Source: Mycolicibacterium gadium
Lineage (GTDB): Bacteria > Actinomycetota > Actinomycetes > Mycobacteriales > Mycobacteriaceae
NCBI RefSeq assembly: GCF_010728925.1
Contig: NZ_AP022608.1
Span: 5,766,001 to 5,830,000, forward strand
DNA length: 64,000 nucleotides
Reading direction: 5' to 3'
Position numbers and translations under genes: made by a program. The notes beneath the pieces were generated by a model. That model was not told the DNA's origin. It worked only from the letters and a program-made list of their open reading frames with translations, and made no database searches. This document shows, in pieces, positions 32,770-43,300 of this stretch (its first letter is position 1; every line of letters starts with the position of its first letter).

Positions 32770-33641
32770 CAGATGTTCTCCAGTGCGCCCGTGCGCCGCA
32801 TCGCCAACAGGTAGGCCACGATCGCCAGCAGCGGGATGATCGACAACGCGGCGGCGAGTGGTTGGTTGTTGGCGGTGACGAGTTGGCCGTAGATGATATT
32901 GCCCAGCAATTGAGTCTTGCCACCGACGATCGTCACCGCGATGTAGTCACCGAGCGACAGCGAAAAGGTGAAGATCGATCCCGCAGCGATACCTGGAAAC
33001 ACCAACGGCGCCAGCACCATTCGGAGGGTGGACATGTCGGAGGCGCCGAGGTCGGCGCTCGCGTCGAGCAGCGAGTCCGGGACCCGGGAGAACGCCACGA
33101 ACACCGGGAGGACCATGTAGGGCAGCCAAAGGTAGGTCAGCGTCACGATGGTGGCAGCCAGGCCGTACCCGGGTGTGTATTCGGTCGCCCAGACCAGTGG
33201 ACCTTCGGGGGAAAGAAGCATGCGCCACGCGTACGCCTTGACCAGATAGCTGGCCCACAGCGGGGTGGTCACCGCGACCACCAGCGCAAGCCGTACCCGT
33301 GGTGACGCGACCTTGGCCATGTAGAAAGCCAGCGGCACGGCGAGCACGGCGCAGATCACGGTGACGGTCAGCGCCACCGATAGGGTGCGCACCGCGGCTG
33401 TACGGAAAAGCTCGTCGGTCGCCACCCGCGCGATGTTGTCGAAGGTGAACGAGTGCACCACCGCGCCGGTGAAGGCATCCGTGCTCCAGAAGGACGAAAC
33501 TAGAAGCACGGCAAGGGATCCGAGATATGCGATCACCAGCCAGGCCAAGGGTGGCGCGAGCAGGAAGCCGAGGCTGATACGCCGTCGGTGAGACGGCCGC
33601 AGCGGCGCAACTTGTCTGTTCTTCGCGCGAGCGCTCATCAC
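32769..33641 (-). CDS. potB: Polyamine ABC transporter permease (PotB-like)
   Basis: First permease subunit, 290 residues. A basic N-terminus (about 25 residues) precedes the first span (FLLAPPLAWLVIAYLGSLAVLL). The EAA loop is LLDASADLGASDMSTLRMVLAPL. Start codon GTG 33641 or the adjacent ATG 33638 are both possible; a GGGGTGA from the end of the upstream gene serves as ribosome binding site. The intergenic gap to potD is nine bases. It forms the channel with the PotC-like protein. Confidence 0.92.
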   Translation of the reverse strand: MMSARAKNRQVAPLRPSHRRRISLGFLLAPPLAWLVIAYLGSLAVLLVSSFWSTDAFTGAVVHSFTFDNIARVATDELFRTAAVRTLSVALTVTVICAVLAVPLAFYMAKVASPRVRLALVVAVTTPLWASYLVKAYAWRMLLSPEGPLVWATEYTPGYGLAATIVTLTYLWLPYMVLPVFVAFSRVPDSLLDASADLGASDMSTLRMVLAPLVFPGIAAGSIFTFSLSLGDYIAVTIVGGKTQLLGNIIYGQLVTANNQPLAAALSIIPLLAIVAYLLAMRRTGALENI

Positions 33642-33650
33642 CGCGCAACA

Positions 33651-34841
33651 TCACCCCTTGATCTGCTGCCACTTGTCGACCCACTCGTTGTAGGCCGTGC
33701 AGTTTTCCCCGCTGCCGTCCACGCAGTTCTTCTGCGGTGTGGTCCAGTAATGGATCTTGGCGGCGAAGTCCTCATCGGTGGCGTGGTAGATGTCGCAGAA
33801 GTCCGGTTCGACGGTGTACTGGCACGCTTCGGTGTTGGCCGGTGCCTCACCGAAGAACTCGGCGACTTGGGCATTGATCTCCGGGGAGGAGATCCAATTC
33901 ATCCACTTGTACATGCAGTTGGGATGCGCGGCCTTCGACGAGATCATCCAGGTGTCCGACCACCCCGTTGAACCCTCTTTGGGCAGAACGGTGTTGACCT
34001 GCACCCTGTTCTCCGAGCCGATCGTGTTCGCGATGACCTGCCATGTCGTACCGATGACCGAGGTGCCGGATTCGAACGCCTGCACCTCCTTGGTGTAGTC
34101 CGACCAGTACTCGCCGATGTTCTCCCGCTGCTTCTTGAGCAATTCGGTTGCCGCGTCGAGCTGTTCGGGCGTCAGCGAGTACGGATCCTTGATACCGAGT
34201 TCAGGCTTCGATTTGGACAGGTACAGCGCCGCGTCGGCAATGTAGATGGGGGAGTCGTACGCGGTGACCCTGCCCTTGTACTTGTCCGCGTCGTCGAATA
34301 CCGCCGCCCATGAGTTCGGAGCATCACGAACGACCTCGATGTTGTACATCAGCAGATTGGCGCCCCAGCCGTGCGGGATCCCATACATCTTGCCGTCCAC
34401 CGAATTCCACGGTTTGTCTTTAAGAAACGACGAAATGGAGGCGTAGTTCGGTACGAGATCGGTGTTCATCGGGGCGACATCGCCGGCGTAGATCAACCGC
34501 AACGTCGCGTCGCCGGACGCGGACACGCCGTCGTACTGGCCGCTGCGCATCAGCTGCACCATCTCGTCGGAGGTGTTGCCGACCTTCACGTTGACCTGAC
34601 AACCGGTCTGTCGCTCAAACGGCGTCACCCAGTCGGCGCTGCTGTCGTTCGAACCGTCCTCGGCGTAGCCCGCCCATGCGATCAGGTTGAGTTCGCCCTC
34701 GCCGTCGCCGACCGCCCCAATCGGCTCCAGCTGCGGCGGCGGTGCGTCTCTGCCAGGTTGGTCGGAGCACCCGGTGATGCCGGCCAGCACGAGGGCGGTG
34801 CACGCGGCGAGCACAAGACTGAGTCGTCTCCTGGACGGCAT
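33651..34841 (-). CDS. potD: Polyamine-binding lipoprotein (PotD-like)
   Basis: Extracytoplasmic solute-binding protein of 396 residues. The N-terminus MPSRRRLSLVLAACTALVLA leads to a lipobox LAGITGC, so it should be lipid-anchored after cleavage before the cysteine. The mature part shows the PotD/PotF pattern: LNLIAWAGYAEDG, SGDATLRLIYAGDVAPMN, YGIPHGWGANLLMYN and SWAAVFDDADKYKGRV. Several cysteines near the C-terminus (CQYTVEPDFC, KNCVDGSGENC) may form disulfides. It delivers substrate to the PotB/PotC-like channel. Confidence 0.92.
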   Translation of the reverse strand: MPSRRRLSLVLAACTALVLAGITGCSDQPGRDAPPPQLEPIGAVGDGEGELNLIAWAGYAEDGSNDSSADWVTPFERQTGCQVNVKVGNTSDEMVQLMRSGQYDGVSASGDATLRLIYAGDVAPMNTDLVPNYASISSFLKDKPWNSVDGKMYGIPHGWGANLLMYNIEVVRDAPNSWAAVFDDADKYKGRVTAYDSPIYIADAALYLSKSKPELGIKDPYSLTPEQLDAATELLKKQRENIGEYWSDYTKEVQAFESGTSVIGTTWQVIANTIGSENRVQVNTVLPKEGSTGWSDTWMISSKAAHPNCMYKWMNWISSPEINAQVAEFFGEAPANTEACQYTVEPDFCDIYHATDEDFAAKIHYWTTPQKNCVDGSGENCTAYNEWVDKWQQIKG

Positions 34842-34844
34842 TCG

Positions 34845-35936
34845 CTACTCCTCGTTCATCAGGGCGTGTACAGCTTTTTCTGGCCAGGCCAAGGTGATTG
34901 GACTGCCGTGGTGTAGGTCGGGCGGAAGCCAAGTGCTGGCAGTGAGGACCGTGGCGGTGAGGTCGACGCCGACCTGCGTGTGCGCGGTGATCCTGGTGGT
35001 GGGACCGGCGTAGATCAGCTCGGACACCGTGGCCGCGACCGTGCGCACGCCGGGCACCGAGTCGGTGTCGGCCGCGAAGACGCCGATACGCTCAGGCCGT
35101 ACCACGAACGTTCCGCAACGTCCGACGAGTGCTTCAGCGACGGCGCCGACGAGCACGTTCGAGCTGCCGACGAAATCGGCCACGAATCTGTTGACCGGGT
35201 TCTCGTAGACCTCGCGCGACGGACCGACCTGCTCGATGCGCCCGTGATTGAACACCGCGAGCCGATCGCAGAGGCTCAGCGCCTCGTCCTGGTCGTGAGT
35301 GACGATGACGAACGTGATGCCGACTTCGCGCTGGATTTCCTTGAGTTCGATCTGCATCTGCTCGCGCAGCTTGAGGTCCAGCGCCCCGAGCGGCTCGTCG
35401 AGCAGCAGCACCCGTGGCCGTCCGACCAGTGCGCGTGCGAGCGCCACGCGCTGACGTTGCCCGCCCGACAACTGCTGCGGGCGTCGGGACGCATGCTCGG
35501 TGAGCCGGACCAAGTCGAGTTCGTCGCTAGTACGACGTCTGCGCTCGGCCTTGGGGACCCCGCGCACCTTCAGGCCGTACTCGACGTTCTGCGCGACGGT
35601 CATGTGCGGGAACAGTGCGTACTCCTGGAACACGGTGTTGACGTCGCGGTGTCGCGCGCCCACGGCGGTGACGTCGGCGCCGCCAAGCCTGATCGTCCCG
35701 GACGTGGGCTGCTCGAATCCCGCGATCATGCGCAGGACGGTGGTCTTTCCGGATCCGGAGGGGCCGAGGATCGCGAACAGCTCGCCGTCCGCGACTGTGA
35801 GGTCGGCGTTCTCGACAGCCACGACGCCGCCGCCGAACTCCTTCCGGACGCCGATCAGCTCTACCTGCGGGTCTCGCACGCCCCCGGGGACGTTCACAGC
35901 AGATCCAGCGCTGATCGTGTCCGAGGGCATGGTCAA
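34845..35936 (-). CDS. potA: Polyamine ABC transporter ATP-binding protein (PotA-like)
   Basis: ABC ATPase of 363 residues, first gene of the pot operon. Walker A is GPSGSGKTT, the Q-loop QEYALF, the signature LSGGQRQRVALARAL and Walker B VLLLDEPLGALD, followed by the switch histidine in VIVTHDQDEA. A C-terminal TOBE-like domain (about residues 270-363) follows, as in PotA. ATG 35936 and ATG 35930 are both possible starts. The potD gene begins three bases after its stop. A perfect 10-bp inverted repeat spans the divergent promoter region upstream. Confidence 0.94.
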   Translation of the reverse strand: MTMPSDTISAGSAVNVPGGVRDPQVELIGVRKEFGGGVVAVENADLTVADGELFAILGPSGSGKTTVLRMIAGFEQPTSGTIRLGGADVTAVGARHRDVNTVFQEYALFPHMTVAQNVEYGLKVRGVPKAERRRRTSDELDLVRLTEHASRRPQQLSGGQRQRVALARALVGRPRVLLLDEPLGALDLKLREQMQIELKEIQREVGITFVIVTHDQDEALSLCDRLAVFNHGRIEQVGPSREVYENPVNRFVADFVGSSNVLVGAVAEALVGRCGTFVVRPERIGVFAADTDSVPGVRTVAATVSELIYAGPTTRITAHTQVGVDLTATVLTASTWLPPDLHHGSPITLAWPEKAVHALMNEE

Positions 35937-35978
35937 TCGTAGGAATCGGAATGTTCGCGCCGCAGTTCATCGCCGATT

Positions 35979-36040
35979 TCACACCTGCTCGTGTTCGCTC
36001 GGCTACCTTGCCGTGACAGTAAATCTTGATGCAGGTGTGA
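35979..36040. promoter_or_regulatory. Widely spaced perfect inverted repeat in the pot/DUF1906 promoter region
   Basis: TCACACCTGC (35979-35988) and GCAGGTGTGA (36031-36040) are exact reverse complements separated by 42 bases, about four helical turns. They lie between divergent starts at 35936 and 36090. Paired operators allowing DNA looping would explain the layout. Confidence 0.5.
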
Positions 36041-36089
36041 CCAGTGGCGCTGTCGTGAAAAGTGATGTTGCTGTCGTACTCTGTGGCAC

Positions 36090-36824
36090 GTGTCAATTTC
36101 CCGGCGCGACGTGCTGAAAGGTGCCGCCGTGTTGCCCGCCGCGCTTGCCGCCGGCGCAGGCCTGCAGACGCTGGTGTCCGCGGCTGCTCCCGTCACGGCT
36201 TCGGCAGCGCCGTTGGGCGTCCTGCTCGACTATGCAGCCGGGGTGATCAGCGCCAGAGACATCCGGGCGTCGGGCGCGTTGGGCGCCATTCGGTACGTCT
36301 CCGACCGCAGGCCGGGGGGTGCCTGGATGCTGGGTAAGCCGATCCAGATCGCCGAAGCGCGTGACCTCTATCAAAATGGTCTGAAGATCGTGTCCTGCTA
36401 CCAGTACGGCAAGCAGGACACTGCCGACTGGCTCGGCGGGCAGAACGCCGGTGTCGCGCACGCCAAGCGGGGATGGGAGTTGCACGTCGCCGCCGGTGGT
36501 TCCTACGGATCGCCGATCTACACGTCGATCGACGACGATCCGTCGTACGAGCAGTACAAGCAGCAGGTCGCGCCGTATCTGCGGGGCTGGGAGGCAGTGC
36601 TGGGGCATCAGCGCACCGGCGTCTACGCCAACTCGAAGACCATCGAGTGGGCCGCCCAGGATGGGCTTGGCGCGTGGTACTGGCAGCACAACTGGGGATC
36701 GCCCGGCAAGATCGCCCATCCGGCGGCCCATCTGCACCAGGTGGAGATCGACAAGCGCTCCGTCGGAGGCGTTGGGGTCGACATCAACCACATACTCAAG
36801 CCGCAATACGGACAGTGGGATTAA
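36090..36824 (+). CDS. DUF1906 glycoside-hydrolase-like protein, Tat-exported (Rv2525c-like)
   Basis: A 244-residue protein with a twin-arginine signal (SRRDVLKGAAVLPAALAAGA). The rest is a TIM-barrel of the Rv2525c/DUF1906 family, with GVLLDYAAGVISARDIRASG, IRYVSDRRPG and GSPIYTSIDDDPSYEQY, where the acidic run corresponds to the putative catalytic site. M. tuberculosis Rv2525c is a Tat substrate thought to act on the cell wall and lies next to fas, as here. GTG 36090 is the start. It is separated from fas by about 490 bases of promoter DNA. Confidence 0.92.
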   Translation: MSISRRDVLKGAAVLPAALAAGAGLQTLVSAAAPVTASAAPLGVLLDYAAGVISARDIRASGALGAIRYVSDRRPGGAWMLGKPIQIAEARDLYQNGLKIVSCYQYGKQDTADWLGGQNAGVAHAKRGWELHVAAGGSYGSPIYTSIDDDPSYEQYKQQVAPYLRGWEAVLGHQRTGVYANSKTIEWAAQDGLGAWYWQHNWGSPGKIAHPAAHLHQVEIDKRSVGGVGVDINHILKPQYGQWD

Positions 36825-37315
36825 ACCTTACCGGTCAGTAAGTAGAGTCAGCAAACTTTCTGTGGTGGCCGGGCTCGCTGACAAGACAAATCATGTCCAG
36901 TTGTCGACTCTGCGCGCCGCAATGCCGCAGGTGGACACCGCCAAAAAATTTAGATAACGATTCGATAACAATACCGCCTTGATCAGCGCTGTTGCGCCTA
37001 CTCGACCGTAACCACCCGCCAACAGGACGTTTGTCCCGGATAGCTGAGGCCGGTTCGAAGGCGCGCGTTATCTCATAACCGGTTACCCGTGCGTAGAACT
37101 CGCTAGTAACCATTTCGGGCGCGAAAATGGTGTCGTCTCTTATGACACTCTTAGTACGGCTGGGATGTCCGCTGGACCGGATGAACAAGTCGGGATTCGA
37201 CGCCGAATCGCATGGTCCCCGCAGGGGAGCGCGGACCAGACAGCTTCTAGCGACGCCACAGCCACCACAGACGACGAGCGATAAGCGCAGATAGCACCGA
37301 GGGAGAAATCAAGAC
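36825..37315. other. fas promoter region with multiple TAAC-type repeats
   Basis: About 490 bases without a gene. It carries CTTAC-cggtca-GTAAG (36827-36842), directly repeated GATAAC (36953 and 36964), GTTAT-ctc-ATAAC (37067-37079), the palindrome TAACCGGTTA (37076-37085), a further GTAACC (37106-37111) and GTGTCGT-ctctt-ATGACAC (37130-37148). The fas ribosome binding site GAGGGAG is at 37299-37305. In mycobacteria the TetR protein FasR is known to bind inverted repeats ahead of fas-acpS, so some of these are likely sites. Confidence 0.6.
37067..37111. promoter_or_regulatory. Candidate FasR-type operator cluster
   Basis: Overlapping inverted repeats built from GTTA/TAAC half-sites: GTTATctcATAAC (37067-37079), TAACCGGTTA (37076-37085) and the spaced pair GGTTAC (37081-37086) / GTAACC (37106-37111). 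Their density 205-250 bases ahead of fas suggests regulator binding. Assignment to FasR is by position only. Confidence 0.45.
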
Positions 37316-40300
37316 GTGACGATCAACGAGCAGCACCGGGTGCCAGCAGAGTCAACCACGGAGCGCCCGGGAGCCCGCCCCTCCGCGCATGCGCTCGTCG
37401 ATCGGTTGAACGCCGGTGAGCCCTACGCCGTCGCGTTCGGTGGGCAGGGCGCCGCGTGGCTGGAGAACCTCGAAGAGCTGGTCAGCTCGGCTGGCATCGA
37501 GTCCGAGCTCAGTGAAGTGGTTGGCGAGGCCGAGCTGCTGCTGCAGCCCGTCGCTCGCGAGCTGGTGGTCGTGCGGCCGATCGGCTTCGAGCCGATGCAG
37601 TGGGTGCGGGCCCTGGCCGCCGAGGAGTCGCTGCCCGCCACCAAACAACTTGTCACCGCGGCGATCTCGGGCCCCGGCATCCTGCTCGCTCAAATGGCCG
37701 CCATCCGCGCGCTCACCAGGCAGGGCCTGGATCTGTACAACACCCCGCCGGTCGCGATGGCGGGCCACTCCCAGGGCATCATGGCCTGCGAATCGCTGCG
37801 GGCCAAAGGCACCAAGGACGCCGAGCTCCTGGCGCTGCTGCAACTGATCGGCGCCGCCGGTTCGTTGATGTCCCGACGACGGGGCATGGTCGGTCGCGGC
37901 AACAAGACGCCGATGGTGTCGGTGACCAACGTCGACCCCGAACGCATGCGCGAGCTGCTCGAGGAATTCAGTACGGATGTCCGCACCGTGCTTCCGCCGG
38001 TGCTGTCGATTCGCAACGGCAGGCGCTCCGTGGTCATCACCGGGACGCCGGAGCAACTGGGCCGATTCGAGCTCTACTGCAGCAAGATCACGGAACGGGA
38101 AGAAGCCGAGCGCAAGAACAAGCTCCGCGGCGGAGCGGTGTTCGCACCCGAATTCCACGGAGTGCAGGTCGAGGTCGGCTTCCATACCCCGCGGCTGGCC
38201 GACGGCGTCGCGGTCGTCGAGGGCTGGGCCGCCAGGTGCGGCATCGACGCCGCGATGGCGCATGAGATGACCGAGGCGATCTTCGTCCGTCCCATCGACT
38301 GGGTGGCCGAGATCGAGCGGCTGCACGAGTCGGGTGCCAAATGGATCGTCGACCTGGGCCCGGCCGATACCGTGACTCGCCTCACCGCTCCCGTCATCCG
38401 GGGTCTGGGCGTCGGAATCGTGCCCGCGGCCACCCGCGCCGGTCAGCGCAACCTGTTCACCGTCGGCGCCGAGCCCGAGGTGCTGCCCCCGTGGTCCAGC
38501 TTCGCGCCGACCACGGTCAAGCTGCCCGACGGCTCCGTGAAGCTGTCCACCAAGTTCACCCGCCTGACCGGACGCTCGCCGATCCTGCTGGCGGGTATGA
38601 CGCCCACGACCGTCGACGCCAAGATCGTCGCCGCGGCCGCCAACGCCGGCCACTGGGCCGAGCTGGCCGGTGGCGGTCAGGTCACCGAGGAGATCTTCTC
38701 CGACCGCATCGCCGAGCTCACCAACCTGCTCGAGCCGGGCCGCGCGGTGCAGTTCAACACGCTGTTCCTGGATCCCTATCTGTGGAAGCTTCAGGTCGGC
38801 GGCAAGCGGTTGGTGCAGAAGGCTCGCCAGTCCGGTGCTCCCATCGACGGCGTTGTGGTCAGCGCGGGCATTCCCGATCTCGAGGAAGCCGTCGAGCTGA
38901 TCGACGAGCTGAACACCGTGGGCCTCAGCCACGTCGTGTTCAAACCGGGCACGGTCGGCCAGATCAAGTCGGTCATCAACATCGCCGCCGAGGTCCCCGG
39001 CAAGGACGTCATCGTCCACATCGAGGGCGGACGCGCAGGTGGTCATCACTCGTGGGAGGACCTCGACGACCTGCTGCTGGCGACCTACGCGGATCTGCGC
39101 AAGCTGTCCAACATCACCATCTGTGTCGGCGGCGGCATCGGTACGCCCGAACGGGCGGCCGAGTACCTGTCGGGCGCATGGGCCAAGGCCTACGGCTTCC
39201 CCGAAATGCCGGTCGACGGAATTCTCGTCGGCACCGCGGCCATGGCGACCCTGGAGGCCACCACCTCGCCGGCCGTCAAGCAGATGCTGGTCGAGACGAC
39301 CGGCACCGATCACTGGATCAGCGCCGGAAAAGCCAACGGCGGCATGGCTTCCAGCCGTAGCCAGCTGGGCGCCGACATTCACGAGATCGACAATGCCGCG
39401 TCTCGATGTGGCAGGTTGCTCGACGAGGTCGCCGGCGACGCGGATGCCGTGGCGGCCCGTCGTGACGAGCTTATCGCGGCGATGGCCAACACGGCCAAGC
39501 CCTACTTCGGCGACGTCAGCGGCATGACCTACCTGCAGTGGCTGAACCGTTACGTCGAGCTGGCGATCGGCGACGGCGACAGCACCGCCGACACCGCAAC
39601 GCCGGGCAGCCCGTGGATCGCCGACACATGGCGGGACCGGTTCGCCGACATGCTCAAGCGAACCGAGGCGCGACTTCATCCGCAGGACTCCGGCCCGATC
39701 GAGACGCTCTTCGCGGACACTGCCGAAGGCCAAGCGCTGCTTGAGGATCCGCCGACCGCGATCGATCAGCTGCTGCAGCGCTACCCGGATGCGGGGACCC
39801 TGAAGCTGCACCCCGCCGACGTGCCGTTCTTCATCACGCTGTGCAAGACGCCGGGCAAGCCCGTCAACTTCGTGCCGGTCATCGACAAGGACGTACGCCG
39901 CTGGTGGCGCAGCGACTCGTTGTGGCAGGCCCACGACGCGCGCTACACCGCCGACGAGGTGTGCATCATCCCCGGCACGCAGGCGGTCGCCGGGATCACG
40001 CGGGTCGACGAGCCGGTCGGCGAACTGCTGGACCGCTTCGAGCAGGCGTCGATCGACGCGCTGGTCGCCTCGGGCGCCGAGCCGACGCCGGTGGTGTCTC
40101 GCCGCCAGGCCCGTGAGGACGTCACCGGTGCCCTCGCGGTCGTACTCGATTCGCCCGACGTGCTGTGGGCAGGCCGTACCGCTATCAATCCGGTACACCG
40201 CATCGGCGCGCCGGATGAGTGGCAGGCCAACGAAAACCGCAGTGCCACACACCCGTCCACCGGCGCACGGCTCGAACTGAACGCCGACGGTGTAGTCACC

Positions 40301-43300
40301 CTGAGCGTCCCGCTGAGCGACATCTGGATCGACATCCGCTTCACTCTGCCGTCCTGCACCGTCAACGGCGGCATGCCGGTCGTGACTGTCGAGGACGCCT
40401 CGAAGGCGATGCGTTCGGTCCTTGCGATCGCCGCCGGTGTCGACGGCCCCGACGCGCTGCCGCCGGTGCACGACAACACTGCGTCGGTCTCCGTCGAATG
40501 GGATCCGGAGGAGGTCGCCGACCACACCGGCGTCACCGCGACCTTCGGGGCGCCGTTGGCGCCCGGTCTCACGCTGGTGCCGGACGCACTCGTCGGCCAT
40601 TGCTGGCCCGCGGTTTTCGCGGCCATCGGGGCCGCGGTCACCGACGACGGAATCCCCGTAATCGAGGGCCTGCTGAGTTTGGTGCACCTGGACCATGCCG
40701 CCCACCTGCTCGCTCCGATGCCCAAGACGGCTGCCCAATTGACGGTCACCGCAACAAGTTCGGCCGCCTTCGACACCGAGTACGGACGCGTTGTCCCAGT
40801 GACAGTCGACGTCACCGACGCCGACGGCACCACCCTGGCGAAACTCGAAGAGCGGTTTGCGATCCGCGGTCGCACGGGCGCCGTCGAACTCAGCGACCCG
40901 CCGCGCGCCGGCGGTGCGATCACCGACAACGCGACCGAGACTCCGCGTCGCCGCCGTCGTGACGTCACCGTCGCCGCGCCGACCGACATGCGTGCCTTCG
41001 CGGTGGTGTCCGGTGATCACAACCCGATCCACACCGACAGGGCGGCCGCGCTGCTGGCCGGCCTGAAATCGCCCATCGTGCACGGCATGTGGCTGTCGGC
41101 CGCCGCGCAGCACGTGGTGACCGCCACCGACGGCAAGGCCGCCCCGCCGGCCCGTGTGGTCGGCTGGACGTCGCGATTCCTCGGCATGGTGCTGCCCGGC
41201 GACGACATCGACTTCCGCGTCGACCGTGTCGGAATCGATCGTGGCGCAGAGATCGTCGAGGTCGCCGCGCGCGTCAACAACGAGCTTGTGATGTCGGCCA
41301 CGGCGCAACTGGCCGCCCCGAAGACGGTCTATGCGTTCCCCGGCCAGGGCATCCAGCACAAAGGCATGGGCATGGAGGTTCGCTCCAGGTCCAAAGCCGC
41401 GCGCAAGGTGTGGGACACCGCCGACAAGTTCACCCGCGAGACCCTGGGCTTCTCGGTGCTGCACGTGGTGCGGGACAACCCGACCAGCCTGATCGCCAGC
41501 GGTGTGCACTACCACCATCCCGACGGCGTGCTGTTCCTTACGCAGTTCACCCAGGTCGCGATGGCGACTGTGGCGGCCGCCCAGGTCGCCGAGATGCGGG
41601 AACAGGGCGCGTTCGTCGAGGGGGCGCTGGCTTGCGGCCACTCCGTCGGCGAGTACACCGCCCTGGCCTGTGTCAGCGGTGTCTACGAACTGGACGCACT
41701 GCTGGAGGTGGTGTTTCACCGCGGCAGCAAGATGCACGACATTGTTCCGCGCGACCACCTCGGCCGGTCCAACTACCGGCTGGCTGCCATCCGGCCGTCG
41801 CAGATCGATCTCGACGACGACGACGTCCCCGGCTTCATCGATGAGATCTCCGAGCGCACCGGTGAATTCCTGCAGATCGTGAACTTCAACCTGCGTGGCT
41901 CGCAGTACGCCATCGCCGGTACGGTCCGCGGCCTGGAGGTGCTGGAGGAGGAAGTCGAGAAGCGTCGCGAGATCAGCGGCGGCAAGCGGTCATTCATTCT
42001 GGTGCCCGGAATCGACGTGCCGTTCCACTCCTCGGTGCTGCGGGTCGGCGTCGCCGACTTCCGTCGCTCGCTCGAGCGCGTGATGCCGCGCGGCGCGGAT
42101 CCCGACCTGATCGTCGGCAAATACATCCCGAACCTGGTGCCGCGGCCGTTCACACTCGACAAGGATTTCATTCAGGAGATCCGCGATCTGGTGCCCGCCG
42201 AGCCGCTCGACGAGATCTTGGCCGACTACGACACCTGGCGGAACGAGAAGCCGAGCGAGCTGATGCGCAAGGTCGTGATCGAGCTGCTGGCATGGCAATT
42301 CGCCAGCCCGGTGCGCTGGATCGAGACGCAGGACCTGCTCTTCATCGAGGAGGCCGCGGGCGGTCTGGGCATCGAGCGGTTCGTGGAGATCGGTGTGAAA
42401 TCCGCGCCGACCGTCGCGGGGCTGGCGACCAACACGCTCAAGCTCCCGGAGTACTCACACAACACGACCGAGGTGCTGAACTCGGAGCGCGACGCCGCGG
42501 TGCTGTTCGCCACGGACACCGACCCCGAGCCGGATCTCGATGCGGACGACGGTGCCGACGCGGCGCCCGCGCCCGCGGAGTCCGCGCCGCCGGTCGAGGC
42601 CGCGCCCGCCCCTGCCGCGGCTCCAGCGGCACCCTCGGGTGGCCCGCGCCCGGAGGATCTGGTCTACGACGCGGCCGACGCCACGACGGCGTTGATCGCG
42701 CTGTCGGCGAAGATGCGCATCGATCAGATCGAGCCGCTGGACTCCATCGAGTCGATCACCGACGGTGCGTCATCGCGGCGCAACCAGCTGCTCGTCGACC
42801 TCGGCTCGGAGCTGAATCTGGGTGCCATCGACGGCGCCGCAGACGCCGACCTCGCTGGGCTGAAGGGTCAGGTCACCAAGCTGGCCCGTACGTACAAGCC
42901 TTATGGCCCAGTGCTTTCCGACGCCATCAACGACCAGCTTCGTACGGTCCTCGGGCCGTCGGGCAAGCGGCCGGCATACATCGCCGAGCGGGTCAAGAAG
43001 ACCTGGGAACTTGGTGACGGCTGGGTCAAGCACGTCACGGTCGAGGTGGCGCTGGGCACCCGCGAGGGTTCCAGCGTGCGCGGTGGTGAATTGGGTGGGT
43101 TGCACGCAGGCGCGCTTGCGGACGCGGCTTCCGTCGACAAAGTCATCGACGCCGCGGTGTCGGCGGTGGGTGCACGGCACGGTGTCGCCGTCACGCTGCC
43201 CGCTGCCGCAGGTGGCGGTGGCGGTGTCGTGGACTCGGCGGCACTCGGAGAGTTTGCCCAGCAGGTGACCGGACCCAACGGTGTACTCGCTTCGGCGGCC

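Noticed and set aside
37352..41758. 1,468-codon open frame antisense to fas
   Set aside because: High-GC third-position bias leaves the opposite strand open; the translation has no domain, is Arg/His/Gly-rich, and the plus strand encodes an obvious FAS-I.
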